49,642 nucleotides of DNA from Bacteroidota bacterium (GTDB lineage: Bacteria; Bacteroidota; Bacteroidia; Bacteroidales; Paludibacteraceae): the NCBI GenBank assembly GCA_017860335.1, contig JAFNAU010000001.1:1-49642 (forward strand). The letters are read 5' to 3'. This document shows, piece by piece, positions 22,904 to 32,894 of the stretch. The stretch's first letter is position 1, and each line of letters begins with the position of its first letter. Made by a program: the position numbers and the translations under genes. The notes beneath the pieces were generated by a model that saw nothing but the letters and a program-made list of their open reading frames with translations, made no database searches and was not told where the DNA came from.

Positions 22904-23836
22904 TTATTCATCCCATATCGATTCGAGCGTGTAAGGTCCGCCCGGAAATACCGCAAACATGGCTTTCGCGTTGCGGTGGTTGCGGTTAAGCGTCAGAATG
23001 CTTTCCATATCTTTATCATCGAGCTGAATTTTCTCTGTGCCAATATTCTCATGTATTCGTTTGTAATTCACTGATTTGGGAATAACAGCTGTGCTGCGCT
23101 GGATGCCCCAGGCAAGTGCAACCTGCGCTTCTGTGCAGTGATGTTTACGGGCAATTTCTTTAATGACGGGATGAAGCAAAATGGAATTTTCGTTATCGGT
23201 CAGGTGATGGCTGCCGAGCGGAGAATAGGCAGTAACGAGGATGCTGTTGTCCTGACAAAACCTGACCAGCTCGTTTTGCTGCAGGTAGGGATGAAGTTCA
23301 ATCTGGTTAACTTCGGGTTTTATTTCTGAGTTTGCTATCAGATCTTTTAGTTTGGGAATGTTGAAATTGGAAACTCCTATATGTTTTGTTAATCCCGATT
23401 TTTTTACTGCCTCCATACTTTTCCAGGTCGATGTGAGCGGTATTTCTTCCAGAGAAACAAGGTCGCCGGTACTCCGGGCCTGTTCCTGTCGGAAGGCCAG
23501 CGGCCAGTGGATGAGGTACAAGTCCAGATAATCGAGTTTCAGATTTTCGAGAGATATCCTGATGGCTTTTTCCACATCCTGTGGCGCATGGAAATTGTTC
23601 CAGAGCTTGGAGGTGATAAACATCTCCTCACGGCTAACCAGTCCGGTAGAAAATGCATGCTGAAGGGCTTCTCCTATTTCTTTTTCATTTTTATAAATGT
23701 ACGCGCAATCAATATGTCTGTATCCTGCGCCGATTGCTTCGATTACGGCGTCGTAAACTTCAGTGGTTTTTGACAACCAGGTGCCCAGTCCGATTTGCGG
23801 GAAACGGTCGCCGTTCATAAAATGCATTTTTTTCAT
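22904..23836 (-). CDS. Aldo/keto reductase
   Basis: The 310-residue NADPH-dependent reductase folds as a TIM barrel. The catalytic tetrad is visible as Asp43 and Tyr48 (IDCAYIYKNE), Lys77 (FITSKLWN) and His110 (YLIHWPL). The cofactor-binding end shows STAVIPKSVNYKRIHEN. The family acts on carbonyl compounds of many kinds; substrate cannot be named. A TACATTTG box (23890-23897, minus strand) lies about 54 bases upstream. It is divergent from the GH20 gene. Confidence 0.9.
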   Translation of the reverse strand: MKKMHFMNGDRFPQIGLGTWLSKTTEVYDAVIEAIGAGYRHIDCAYIYKNEKEIGEALQHAFSTGLVSREEMFITSKLWNNFHAPQDVEKAIRISLENLKLDYLDLYLIHWPLAFRQEQARSTGDLVSLEEIPLTSTWKSMEAVKKSGLTKHIGVSNFNIPKLKDLIANSEIKPEVNQIELHPYLQQNELVRFCQDNSILVTAYSPLGSHHLTDNENSILLHPVIKEIARKHHCTEAQVALAWGIQRSTAVIPKSVNYKRIHENIGTEKIQLDDKDMESILTLNRNHRNAKAMFAVFPGGPYTLESIWDE

Positions 23837-23963
23837 GTTGTTGAGAATTTATTCTTCAATGGATATAACGTAATGCTGGATTAGAACTACAAATGTACAA
23901 TAATAAATTAAGTATTATTGATATACAATGATTATCAGTCTTGTGTCTGAAAAAAATACAGAA

Positions 23964-23994
23964 TTTGTTTTCAACAATATAATTTCTAAATTTG
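23964..23994 (+). promoter_or_regulatory. Consensus Bacteroidota promoter of the GH20 gene
   Basis: TTTG at 23964-23967 and TAAATTTG at 23987-23994 are 19 bases apart. The promoter lies downstream of an in-frame ATG at 23928, so that ATG cannot be the start; translation begins at 24048. Confidence 0.8.
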
Positions 23995-24047
23995 TACATT
24001 TATTTTCATCTCATTTACGATCAATCATAACACTTAATCTACATAAT

Positions 24048-25949
24048 ATGAAGAAACTATTTTTATCCTTCACTCTTTTTTTATTCGGATCATCTGTGTT
24101 CAATCAGACATCAGCCGGTAAATTCTATATTATTCCCGAGCCTGTAGCCCAGGCTGAGAAGCCGGGAAATTTTACCTTGCCTAAGAATGTAAATATTCTT
24201 CGTCCGGCTGGTAATGAAAATGACATAACTGTCAATTTTCTGAAAGAAAAATTATCCAAAGCCACCGGCAGTAAAGTTACGGTAAGATCGTCCGGTAAAT
24301 CGGATATTCAATTGATCTTGAATAAGGCAAACGACACGATGATAGGTGAAGAAGGATATATCTTATCGGTCAGATCTAAAAAAATCACTATCAGGGCTAA
24401 TAAACCGTCAGGATTATTTTATGGTGCACAGACCTTGATTCAACTTTTTCCGGCTCAAATAGAAAGTGAAGAAGTGGTGAATAACGTTGAATGGAAAATA
24501 CCCGCTGTAGAAATTGGTGATTACCCCCGTGTAGCTTGGCGCGGTCTGATGCTGGATGTTTCACGGCATTTCTTCACTGTCGATGAAGTTAAGCAGTATA
24601 TTGATGCTATGGTTCGCTACAAGTACAATATGCTTCACTGGCATCTGACCGACGACGAAGGGTGGCGGATTGAGATAAAATCACTGCCGAAACTAACAGA
24701 AATAGGTGCGTGGCGGGTAGAAAAAGTCGGTAATTTTGGTGAATTTTCGGCTCCACTGCCCAATGAACCTAAAACTTACGGTGGTTTTTATACTCAGGAA
24801 CAGATTCGTGAAATTGTTCGGTATGCAGCAGATCGCTTTGTTAATATCATACCTGAAATCGATGTACCCGGACATAGCCTCGCTGCCATTGCTTCGTATC
24901 CCGAGCTTTCATGTACCGAAGGTGCCGACAAGTATAATGTTCGTGCCGGTGAACCGTTTATGGACTGGTCACATGGAGCACCACCCATTGCCTTCATTGA
25001 CAACACCTTGTGTCCGGCTAACGAAAAAGTTTATGATTTTATGGATAAAGTGATGACTGAGGTGGCACAATTATTTCCGTATCCGTATATTCACGTTGGC
25101 GGTGATGAAGCGCCTCACAATTTCTGGCAAAAAAGTCCACAGGTGCAGGAACTGATGAAACGAGAGGGACTGACAACAATTCCTCAGGTTCAGTCGTATT
25201 TCGAGAAAAGACTTGAAAAAATCGTTCAGGCTAAAGGCAAAAAAATGATGGGCTGGGACGAAATTCTGGAGGGTGGTATTACACCCACTACTGCTCTGAT
25301 GAGCTGGCGCGGAAATAAGTATGGAATTGAAGCCTCCCGTTCCGGGCATTATGTGGTAATGAGCCCCACCACTTTTGCATACATTGATTATATGCAGGGG
25401 GATGTATGTACCGAACCGCCGGTTTACAGTTCGCTCCGCTTGAATAAAGCCTATCAGTTTGATCCTGTACCACCCGAAGCCGATGCAAATTATATTTTGG
25501 GCGGGCAGGCCAATCTCTGGACAGAACAGGTTTACAATATCCGTCAGGCTGAATACATGACCTGGCCACGTGGTTTTGCCATTGCCGAATCGCTTTGGTC
25601 TCCCAAAGACAAGAAAAACTGGGAGAACTTCGTTGGCAAAACCGAAAATCATTTTCAGCGGCTGGATTATGCCGAAACCAAGTATTCACCGGCCATATAC
25701 GATCCCATTGTTAATGTGATGAAAAAGGATGATAAATACTACGTAGAACTGACAACTGAAATTGGCGGGTTGGATATTTACACCAGTTTCGATAATTCTA
25801 CCCCTGACCGTTTCTATCCGCGCTACACAGAACTCTTGTTGGTGCCCAAAGATGCCCGGTTGGTGAAGATAATAACCTACAGAGGCAAAGTTCCCGTAGG
25901 AAGACTGATGACCATACCGGTAGATGACCTAAAAAATCGTGCAAAATAA
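24048..25949 (+). CDS. Secreted beta-N-acetylhexosaminidase (GH20)
   Basis: From the ATG at 24048 the product has 633 residues and starts with a signal peptide (MKKLFLSFTLFLFGSSVFNQ). The GH20b N-terminal domain spans about 25-160, then the GH20 TIM barrel to about 515. The barrel shows WRGLMLDVSRHFF, MLHWHLTDDEGWR, IPEIDVPGH and the catalytic Asp353-Glu354 pair in HVGGDE. The enzyme releases terminal GlcNAc or GalNAc from glycans or chito-oligomers by substrate-assisted catalysis, presumably in the periplasm or at the surface. A short C-terminal domain follows. A longer start at 23928 is rejected because it lies before the promoter and would hide the signal peptide. Confidence 0.93.
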   Translation: MKKLFLSFTLFLFGSSVFNQTSAGKFYIIPEPVAQAEKPGNFTLPKNVNILRPAGNENDITVNFLKEKLSKATGSKVTVRSSGKSDIQLILNKANDTMIGEEGYILSVRSKKITIRANKPSGLFYGAQTLIQLFPAQIESEEVVNNVEWKIPAVEIGDYPRVAWRGLMLDVSRHFFTVDEVKQYIDAMVRYKYNMLHWHLTDDEGWRIEIKSLPKLTEIGAWRVEKVGNFGEFSAPLPNEPKTYGGFYTQEQIREIVRYAADRFVNIIPEIDVPGHSLAAIASYPELSCTEGADKYNVRAGEPFMDWSHGAPPIAFIDNTLCPANEKVYDFMDKVMTEVAQLFPYPYIHVGGDEAPHNFWQKSPQVQELMKREGLTTIPQVQSYFEKRLEKIVQAKGKKMMGWDEILEGGITPTTALMSWRGNKYGIEASRSGHYVVMSPTTFAYIDYMQGDVCTEPPVYSSLRLNKAYQFDPVPPEADANYILGGQANLWTEQVYNIRQAEYMTWPRGFAIAESLWSPKDKKNWENFVGKTENHFQRLDYAETKYSPAIYDPIVNVMKKDDKYYVELTTEIGGLDIYTSFDNSTPDRFYPRYTELLLVPKDARLVKIITYRGKVPVGRLMTIPVDDLKNRAK

Positions 25950-25960
25950 TTTTATGATTG

Positions 25961-25995
25961 AACAGACGAAATTTTACAATTTCGTCTGTTTTTTT
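25961..25995. terminator. Terminator between convergent GH20 and acyltransferase genes
   Basis: Perfect 13-base arms 25961-25973 and 25978-25990 with loop TTAC and a T-run to 25995, which overlaps the stop codon of the minus-strand gene. Confidence 0.85.
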
Positions 25996-27148
25996 ATCGG
26001 ATAGTGACTTTTTTCCGGATGATTATTTTGTTCTTTAATTTCAGGAAGAAATCTTCAAAGTAACGTTTTGAAATAGCAGAAACACCCACTACGACAATTA
26101 AAGTCACAGGATAATACAGCAGTGAACCTGTCAGCAGATCCAGTTTAGAGAGTTGTTTTTGCAGAACCAGCATCAATCCAAAGATTATTGGCATGTGATA
26201 CATATAGATACCGTACGAGATTTCGCCCAGGTAAGAAAAAAACCGGTTGCGCAGTTTGAAGATACTGTGATCAATGAGCGAAACGCCAATGATGAGGTAC
26301 AAAAACAAAAAACAGATAAAAAGCTGCGAAAAAACAGGCGTTTTAAAGAATATATTCCAAACGGAATTGTCGATATTGCGATTGAAAACAAGAAATATAA
26401 CCAGCAAACTATATATCGCTATCTGAACGGGGATTTTATATATTTTAAGTCCCGACAGTGGACGGTTGCGGTTAAAGATAAAATATGCTCCCAGACCACC
26501 TACAGCCATTGCTTCAAACTGAAATATATCCACGAGATAAGAAAATAAATTATTTTCCACGAAGTTAAGGCTGGTGATAATCAAAAATGATTTGATCACA
26601 ATGATCGAAATCAATATCAACAGCAAATATTTTTTTGCAAATTTAAAGAGGGGCGCCCAGATCAGATAAAAAACTTCCTCTATACCGATGGACCAGAGAG
26701 GCTCGAGTAAATGATGCCCAAAATAGTAAGTAACCAGCCCGGGAAGAAAAAACAGGAAGTAATGCCAGGATTGTTCGAAAGTATAAGGCATTACATAATT
26801 CAGTCCGAAAATATAGATAAGAGCTGGTAAAAGCAGGGTGCCGAAAACAACAAGCAGAAAGTACAATGGCCATATTCGCAGAACTCTTTTCAGGTAGAAT
26901 CGTTTGATACTTACGATTCCGTTCTGTCCGTTTTCTTTCAGCAGCAAATAGGTGATTAAAAATCCGCTTAGCACAAAAAAGAAGGTAACGGCGATACTGC
27001 CATCCTTGAAAAGTCCGAGCCAGTTCAGGTTTGGTAATCCGTTTTTGGAGCGGATCGTTTCGGAATGATGCAGAACTACCAGGAGTGCAGCAAAAAAACG
27101 AAGCGAATTTAATCCGTTGAAGAAAGAAATATTTTTATAGTTTGTCAT
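25994..27148 (-). CDS. Acyltransferase family 3 membrane protein (OafA/YrhL-like)
   Basis: The product of 384 residues has about ten membrane helices. The opening NGLNSLRFFAALLVVLHHSE holds the conserved Arg and His of the acyltransferase-3 family, and FKDGSIAVTFFFVLSGFLITYLLL is the second diagnostic stretch; GIEEVFYLIWAPLF is the third. These proteins acetylate or acylate surface sugars such as O-antigen or exopolysaccharide at the inner membrane. The ATG at 27148 (MTNYKN) is favoured over the one at 27163, because a TAATTTTG box on the minus strand at 27177-27184 would leave almost no leader for the latter. The target glycan is unknown and no polysaccharide genes are adjacent. Confidence 0.85.
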   Translation of the reverse strand: MTNYKNISFFNGLNSLRFFAALLVVLHHSETIRSKNGLPNLNWLGLFKDGSIAVTFFFVLSGFLITYLLLKENGQNGIVSIKRFYLKRVLRIWPLYFLLVVFGTLLLPALIYIFGLNYVMPYTFEQSWHYFLFFLPGLVTYYFGHHLLEPLWSIGIEEVFYLIWAPLFKFAKKYLLLILISIIVIKSFLIITSLNFVENNLFSYLVDIFQFEAMAVGGLGAYFIFNRNRPLSGLKIYKIPVQIAIYSLLVIFLVFNRNIDNSVWNIFFKTPVFSQLFICFLFLYLIIGVSLIDHSIFKLRNRFFSYLGEISYGIYMYHMPIIFGLMLVLQKQLSKLDLLTGSLLYYPVTLIVVVGVSAISKRYFEDFFLKLKNKIIIRKKVTIR

Positions 27149-27356
27149 TTGTTTTGCTTGCATCCTGTTCAGCCCGCAAAATTAACCAATTCTACAAATA
27201 AATGAGATGGAACAATGAAAAATTCCGGTGAATTTTCTATTGATATTCTTTTTGTTGATGTACAAATCTTTCAATACCTTTATTCAAGCCGTAACAGGAA
27301 GATGTAATTTATGAAAATTAACCAATCGTGACGGTAGCAAAACAGAAAAAATGTAG

Positions 27357-27364
27357 TACTTTTG
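27357..27364 (+). promoter_or_regulatory. Bacteroidota -7 box (TACTTTTG) for the yfhO-like gene
   Basis: A full TAnnTTTG match lies 47 bases before the ATG at 27412. No -33 TTTG at the usual spacing. Confidence 0.5.
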
Positions 27365-27411
27365 TGTGATTTTCCCCAAAAACTGTTTTTTCAATACAGA
27401 ACTGTAGACGT

Positions 27412-29925
27412 ATGAATAAAACCATTCTGAATTCACTCACCCCGCATTTAGTAGCATTACTGCTTTTTATAGTTCTTTCATTCAGCTATTTTACCTCTGT
27501 ACTGGAAGGAAAAAAACTGATTGCACACGATACCCAGAGCTGGATAGCAGACTCAAAGGAGACAATAGATTATAACGAATCACATGATGATGTCACCCTG
27601 TGGACAAATTCATTGTTCGGTGGTATGCCGAATTATCAGATTTCGATGGAACAGCCGAATAATGTATTGCAATATGTAGAAAAACTGGTGATGGAATTTC
27701 CCCGGCCGGTTTCAAATCTGCTGCTTTACCTTATCTGCTTCTATATCTTACTGCTGGCATTCGGATTTAAGCCCTGGATGGCAATAATAGGCTCCATCGG
27801 TTTTACTTTTGCTTCCTACAATTTTATCATCATAGCCGCCGGTCACAACTCCAAGGCTATTACCATTGCCTATATGGCACCGCTTATTGGTGCAGTATTT
27901 CTGGCTTTCCGCCGGAAAAGGCTGCTGGGTGGAATTCTTACCGCGTTCTTCTTAAGTTTGGCTATCCGCGCAAATCACATCCAGATTATATATTATACGC
28001 TGATTGTTCTCCTCGTATTTGCCGTAGTAGAATTCATATACAGCGTTCGCGAAAAAGAAATAAAAGAATTCCTGAAAACAGCTGTTGTGATGATTGCTGC
28101 AGCCCTTTTGGCTGTAGGGATGAATGCAACTTCGCTGCTTACGACGTATGAATACAGTCAGTACACCATGCGCGGAAAATCCAACGGACTGACTACTGCA
28201 GCGCAAAATTCACCGAATGCTGTAAATATCGGTCACGGACTTGATAAAGATTACATCACTCAGTGGAGTTACGGAGTGGATGAAACGATGACCTTGCTCA
28301 TCCCCAATTTCAAAGGAGGAGCTAGCGGAGGAAAACTGAGCATGAACAGCGAGACAGCCAAGTATCTGAAAAACATGAACGTTCCTGACAGTCAGACGCA
28401 ACAGATTATAAGCCAGATGCCGCTCTATTGGGGGACGCAGCCCGGAACTTCAGGGCCGGTATATCTTGGCGCAATTATAATTTTCCTGTTTGTACTGAGC
28501 CTGTTTGTAGTTGATAAACGTACCCTTTGGTGGCTAATTCCTGTGATAATTCTTACACTGGTGTTGTCGTGGGGTCGCAACTTCATGTGGCTTACAAACA
28601 TATTTATTGATTATTTCCCCATGTACAATAAATTCCGGACGGTTTCCATGACGCTTGTTGCAACCGGTTTCGGAATTACGTTGCTTGCATTTCTGGCACT
28701 GAAAGAAATCTTTGATGGAAACATAAATAAGGAGAAGTTAACAAAATCAGTCTTTCTCAGTATGGGTATTACTGCCGGTATCTGTCTGATATTTGCATTA
28801 TTACCTTCACTGGCAGGTGGTTTCGTTTCACCGCAGGATGCGCAGTTCTCGGGTGATTATTCCTTCCTGAAAGAAACACTTCCGCTCGACAGAAAAGCGA
28901 TGCTACGTACTGATGCATGGCGTTCGCTGGCTTTTATCCTGCTCGGAGCGGTTATTATTTTGGCATATATTAAAGGATTTTTGAAGAGAAACGTTGCACT
29001 GGTACTTCTCGGTTTTTTTATTCTGATAGATTTATTCCCGGTAGCAAAACGTTATCTGAATGACGGCAACTTCGAAAACAAACGTCCGGCTCAGCTTATA
29101 CAGCCTACTCCGGCGGATCAGATAGTACTCCAGGATAAGTCGCAATACCGCGTGCTGGATGCTACAGTCGATATATTCAGCGATGCTACTCCTTCCTATT
29201 TCCATAAAAATATCGGAGGATATCATGCTGCAAAACTCCGTCGTTATCAGGAATTGATTGAAAATCAAATTCAACCGGAGATCGGACAACTGTTTGGCGC
29301 TTTTGGTAAAGCTACAACAGCCGAATCCATTTTACCCACCCTCGACTCGTTGGGAGTGCTTAATATGTTGAATTTAAAATACATTATTTACAATAAAGAA
29401 TCGGCGCCTCTCGTTAATCCCTATAATAACGGGAATGCCTGGTTTGTGCAGAAAATACGTATTGCAGCCAATGCCGATGAAGAAATAAAACTGGTGGGAG
29501 ATATTGACACACGACATGAACTGGTAGTCGATAAATCGCTGGCTTCGATATTTCCAACAGCGATAACTTCCGACACTACAGCTTCAATCGAACTGGCAAG
29601 TTATGCTCCTAATCATTTGGTGTATAAATTTAATTCAACCACAGATCAGGTGGCTGTGTTTTCGGAAATTTATTACGATAAAGGATGGAAAGCTACTATC
29701 AATGGAAAAGAAGTTCCTTATACCCGGGTGAATTATCTGTTGCGGGCTATGCCGTTGAAGGCGGGCAACTATGAAATTGATTTCCGTTTCGATCCGCAAT
29801 CGTACAAAGCCGGTAATGTGCTGGCTATGATTTCCTCTGTTTTATTGTTGATAGCAATTGTTTTACTCGTATTCTTTTACCAGAGAAAAAGGAAAACAAC
29901 AACACCGAATTCCGGGAAGAATTAA
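27412..29925 (+). CDS. YfhO-family integral membrane protein
   Basis: The 837-residue protein has about a dozen membrane helices through residue 560, a large external domain (560-800), and one more helix near the C-terminus with a basic tail. Early residues AHDTQSWIADSKE and WTNSLFGGMPNYQIS fit the Bacteroidota YfhO group. YfhO proteins resemble GT-C glycosyltransferases that use polyprenyl-linked sugars; in Firmicutes one modifies lipoteichoic acid. The role here is unknown. The conserved acidic loop after helix 1 (Asp-Thr) is consistent with a GT-C active site. It is followed closely by ftsX. Confidence 0.8.
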   Translation: MNKTILNSLTPHLVALLLFIVLSFSYFTSVLEGKKLIAHDTQSWIADSKETIDYNESHDDVTLWTNSLFGGMPNYQISMEQPNNVLQYVEKLVMEFPRPVSNLLLYLICFYILLLAFGFKPWMAIIGSIGFTFASYNFIIIAAGHNSKAITIAYMAPLIGAVFLAFRRKRLLGGILTAFFLSLAIRANHIQIIYYTLIVLLVFAVVEFIYSVREKEIKEFLKTAVVMIAAALLAVGMNATSLLTTYEYSQYTMRGKSNGLTTAAQNSPNAVNIGHGLDKDYITQWSYGVDETMTLLIPNFKGGASGGKLSMNSETAKYLKNMNVPDSQTQQIISQMPLYWGTQPGTSGPVYLGAIIIFLFVLSLFVVDKRTLWWLIPVIILTLVLSWGRNFMWLTNIFIDYFPMYNKFRTVSMTLVATGFGITLLAFLALKEIFDGNINKEKLTKSVFLSMGITAGICLIFALLPSLAGGFVSPQDAQFSGDYSFLKETLPLDRKAMLRTDAWRSLAFILLGAVIILAYIKGFLKRNVALVLLGFFILIDLFPVAKRYLNDGNFENKRPAQLIQPTPADQIVLQDKSQYRVLDATVDIFSDATPSYFHKNIGGYHAAKLRRYQELIENQIQPEIGQLFGAFGKATTAESILPTLDSLGVLNMLNLKYIIYNKESAPLVNPYNNGNAWFVQKIRIAANADEEIKLVGDIDTRHELVVDKSLASIFPTAITSDTTASIELASYAPNHLVYKFNSTTDQVAVFSEIYYDKGWKATINGKEVPYTRVNYLLRAMPLKAGNYEIDFRFDPQSYKAGNVLAMISSVLLLIAIVLLVFFYQRKRKTTTPNSGKN

Positions 29926-29937
29926 TTACAAAAAAAC

Positions 29938-29966
29938 AAACCTCCGGATGATATCCGATAGGTTTT
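29938..29966 (+). terminator. Possible weak terminator between yfhO and ftsX
   Basis: Interrupted stem AAACCT-CGGAT...ATCCG-AGGTTT (29938-29965) with only a short T-tract. It may partly separate the two genes. Confidence 0.4.
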
Positions 29967-29989
29967 CAGAATAATATATTAACGATATT

Positions 29990-30871
29990 ATGTCTACAAA
30001 AAAATACAAAAAAAGAACATTCCGATTTCGCAATGCTAATCTGACAGCTACATTCAGTATGTCGCTGGTGCTATTTCTGGTTGGTTTACTGACACTGACC
30101 CTCTTTCTGGCGCGTGATATGACCCGCTATGTAAAAGAAAATCTGAACCTCTCTATCGTACTGAGTGATGAAATAACCCCGCGACAAACAGAAAGGATTA
30201 AGAAATTTCTGGAGAAATCGGATTACGCGAAATCGGTGGAGTTGATTTCAAAAGAACAGGCACTTCAGGAACATATACAGGATTTGGGCGAAAATCCGGA
30301 AGAATTTCTGGGCTTCAATCCCCTGCTGGCATCGCTTGAGGTTAAACTGAACGAAAACTACGCCAATACCGACAGTGTCGCAAAAATTGAAAAGAAACTT
30401 TCAAAGTATAAAGAAATTCAAAAGGTTTCCTATCAAAAAGATATGATTTCGATGGTAAATGAAAATATCAAAAAAATCAGTATCATCCTGCTTGGTATCG
30501 CTGCTATTCTGATGCTCATTTCATTTGCCCTGATCAACAATACGGTTCGGCTCAGCATTTATTCCAACCGTTTTCTGATCAACACCATGAAGCTTGTTGG
30601 TGCTACACACTGGTTTATCCGTAAGCCTTATGTCAGACGAAGCGTGCTGAACGGGATAATTGCAGCTATTATAGCACTCGGATTACTTACCGGACTGGTA
30701 TTCTATTTCCAGAATGAATTTGGTTTGCAGTCTCAAATGATCACCCGCGATACCGAATTGATTGTTGCAGCTGTTGTTATCGTTCTTGGCATTCTGCTTA
30801 CTGCCATTTCATCCTACTTTGCGGTGGGCAGATACCTCAGAATGCGGTCTGACGATATGTATTATATATAA
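29990..30871 (+). CDS. ftsX: Cell division protein FtsX
   Basis: The 293-residue protein has four membrane helices (about 22-44, 167-188, 219-241, 259-280) and a large periplasmic loop between the first two, the FtsX plan. With FtsE, an ATPase encoded elsewhere, it forms an ABC-type complex that activates peptidoglycan hydrolases at the septum. The C-terminal FtsX permease domain shows NNTVRLSIYSNRFLINTMKLVGA. It heads the conserved set ftsX-DUF3098-uppP-truB-queA on the plus strand. Confidence 0.9.
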   Translation: MSTKKYKKRTFRFRNANLTATFSMSLVLFLVGLLTLTLFLARDMTRYVKENLNLSIVLSDEITPRQTERIKKFLEKSDYAKSVELISKEQALQEHIQDLGENPEEFLGFNPLLASLEVKLNENYANTDSVAKIEKKLSKYKEIQKVSYQKDMISMVNENIKKISIILLGIAAILMLISFALINNTVRLSIYSNRFLINTMKLVGATHWFIRKPYVRRSVLNGIIAAIIALGLLTGLVFYFQNEFGLQSQMITRDTELIVAAVVIVLGILLTAISSYFAVGRYLRMRSDDMYYI

Positions 30872-30969
30872 AGATTAATGTGGATGAACAATAAAACTGT
30901 TCTGATACTTATTTCATATGTTATTTCTTTGTAACGAGATATTACTGAATCAATAAACTCACACATAAA

Positions 30970-31197
30970 ATGGAAAATAAAAAATTCGGACTTTCCAAGA
31001 TAAACTTTATCCTGATTGCAGTTGCACTTCTGGTAATAGTAATCGGATTTCTTCTAATGACCGGCAAGCCTTCCGGAGTTGAATTCAATCCCGATATATT
31101 CGGCACCCGCCGGATAATAGTGGGACCGATGATTTCGTTTATCGGCTTTATTTCTATGATAGCCGCTATCCTTTACACCCCGAAAAACAAGGATTAA
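30970..31197 (+). CDS. DUF3098 small membrane protein
   Basis: The 75-residue protein has two membrane helices (about 10-31 and 50-69) joined by a short external loop with FNPDIFGTRRIIVGP, the DUF3098 signature. Function is not known, but the gene is regularly found between ftsX and uppP in Bacteroidota. It ends two bases before the uppP ATG, so the two are translated from one message. Confidence 0.9.
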   Translation: MENKKFGLSKINFILIAVALLVIVIGFLLMTGKPSGVEFNPDIFGTRRIIVGPMISFIGFISMIAAILYTPKNKD

Positions 31198-31199
31198 GA

Positions 31200-32006
31200 A
31201 TGAATGTAATTCAAGCGATTATCCTTGCCATCGTAGAAGGATTAACTGAATTTTTACCGGTGTCATCCACCGGTCATATGGCTTTGGTTTCCGCACTGAT
31301 GGGTATTGAGCAGGAGAGCTTCACTAAACTTTTTATCGAAACAATTCAGTTTGGTACAATTCTTTCTGTTTTGGTACTTTACTGGAAAAAGTTTATTGAT
31401 TTCAAAGGTTTTCAGTTTTATATGAAACTCATTATCGCATTTCTTCCTGCAGCAGTATTTGGCGTAATTTTTAAGAAACACATTGATGCACTGATCGGAA
31501 CTCCCCTTTTTATTGCCTGCACTTTGTTTTTTGGCGGAATAATACTTCTCTTTGTCGATAATTGGTTCAAAAACCCGACCATCAATGACGAAAAGCAGGC
31601 TACCAACAAGAATGCGCTGATTATCGGGCTGTTCCAGGTACTGGCAGTCGTTCTGCCCGGTTTAAGCAGGAGTGCAGCCACTATCATTGGTGGTATGCAG
31701 CAAAAGATGACACGTAAAGCGGCAGCTGAGTTTTCTTTCTTTCTGGCAGTACCAACTCTGGCTGGAGCATTTGTAAAAAGCTTATGGGATGCCTATCAGG
31801 ATACACCTGAAATTCTCACTCAACATAATATTTCTCTGCTTGTACTGGGCAATGTGGTTGGCTTCATAGTGGCGGTTATCGCTATTAAAGCTTTCATCAG
31901 TTTCCTGACCACGCATGGATTTCGTTTGTTCGGGTATTATCGCATTCTGGTAGGGATTACCATTATTTTGCTAATTCTGTTTGGCGTAAATTTGAGTGTT
32001 ATTTAA
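31200..32006 (+). CDS. uppP: Undecaprenyl-diphosphatase UppP (BacA)
   Basis: The 268-residue inner-membrane enzyme removes one phosphate from undecaprenyl diphosphate so that the lipid carrier can be reused for cell wall and surface glycans. The two active-site motifs are EGLTEFLPVSSTGH (residues 13-26) and PGLSRSAATI (about 152-161). About eight helices are predicted. It can give bacitracin tolerance. Start follows the DUF3098 stop with two bases between. Confidence 0.95.
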   Translation: MNVIQAIILAIVEGLTEFLPVSSTGHMALVSALMGIEQESFTKLFIETIQFGTILSVLVLYWKKFIDFKGFQFYMKLIIAFLPAAVFGVIFKKHIDALIGTPLFIACTLFFGGIILLFVDNWFKNPTINDEKQATNKNALIIGLFQVLAVVLPGLSRSAATIIGGMQQKMTRKAAAEFSFFLAVPTLAGAFVKSLWDAYQDTPEILTQHNISLLVLGNVVGFIVAVIAIKAFISFLTTHGFRLFGYYRILVGITIILLILFGVNLSVI

Positions 32007-32027
32007 TAAGTTTTACCGGGAGCAATA

Positions 32028-32717
32028 ATGGATTTTATTGAAGGAGAGGTATTGTATGTGAAGAAACCCCTGCACTGGACATCGTTCGATGTGGTGAATA
32101 AGGTGCGCTGGAAGATTTCACGAAAACTAAATAAGAAAAAAATTAAGGTTGGTCATGCCGGTACGCTTGATCCTTTAGCTACAGGAGTAATGATACTCTG
32201 TACAGGTAAAGCGACCAAACAGATTGAGGATTTCCAATATCAGACGAAAGAATATGTAGCTACACTTGAACTGGGAGCTACAACACCATCGTTTGACCGG
32301 GAACATGAAGTGGATTCCCGTTACCCGACCGACCACATTACCCGGGGGTTAATCGATGAAGTGATTTCAAGGTTCAAAGGTGAAATATGGCAGGTTCCGC
32401 CTGTGTATTCAGCAGTGAAAGTGGATGGGAAAAGAGCATACAATTATGCCCGTGACGGACAGGAAGTGGAACTGAAACCTAAACTACTGGTTATTGATGA
32501 GATTGAAGTATTGTCGTTCGATTTTCCGGTATTAGTGATTCGTGTAGTGTGCAGTAAAGGCACTTATATAAGGGCATTGGCGCGTGATATCGGAGAAGCC
32601 CTTCAAAGCGGAGCACACCTAATTGCGCTGGAAAGGACGCGCATTGGAGATATTACTCTGACAGACTGTTGGGAAATAGAAGATTTGTTGAAACAAATTG
32701 ACACGCTTGATTGTTAA
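32028..32717 (+). CDS. truB: tRNA pseudouridine(55) synthase TruB
   Basis: The 229-residue enzyme converts U55 in the T-loop of tRNAs to pseudouridine. The catalytic Asp48 sits in HAGTLDPLATGVM, and the other family motifs YVATLELGATT, QVPPVYSAVKVDGKRAY and CSKGTYIRALARDIG are all present. It is short since it lacks the PUA domain found in E. coli TruB, which is usual in this phylum. A 7-base-pair hairpin (AATGGTT/AACCATT) follows the stop but has no T-run. Gap to uppP is 21 bases. Confidence 0.95.
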   Translation: MDFIEGEVLYVKKPLHWTSFDVVNKVRWKISRKLNKKKIKVGHAGTLDPLATGVMILCTGKATKQIEDFQYQTKEYVATLELGATTPSFDREHEVDSRYPTDHITRGLIDEVISRFKGEIWQVPPVYSAVKVDGKRAYNYARDGQEVELKPKLLVIDEIEVLSFDFPVLVIRVVCSKGTYIRALARDIGEALQSGAHLIALERTRIGDITLTDCWEIEDLLKQIDTLDC

Positions 32718-32894
32718 ATAATGGTTGTTAACCATTCAAGTAATATTTTCTGATGTATCGAAAGCATACGGTATGTCCAATTAGTAAATATTCTAAGAGG
32801 CAATATCAGGTAATTAAGTGCTAAGGAACTCAACAAAATTATTTATTCAAAAAAAAATAACGAGAAACTAAAAATACGAAGTAAAATTAAGATT

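Noticed and set aside
23928..24047. N-terminal extension of the GH20 protein from an ATG at 23928
   Set aside because: It lies upstream of a consensus promoter and would place 40 residues before a good signal peptide.
25071..25652. Minus-strand ORF of 193 codons inside the GH20 gene
   Set aside because: It is antisense to conserved catalytic sequence and has no motif.
32718..32894. Possible preQ1-type riboswitch before queA
   Set aside because: Only a short AATGGTT/AACCATT hairpin is visible after truB; no conserved preQ1 aptamer elements could be recognised.
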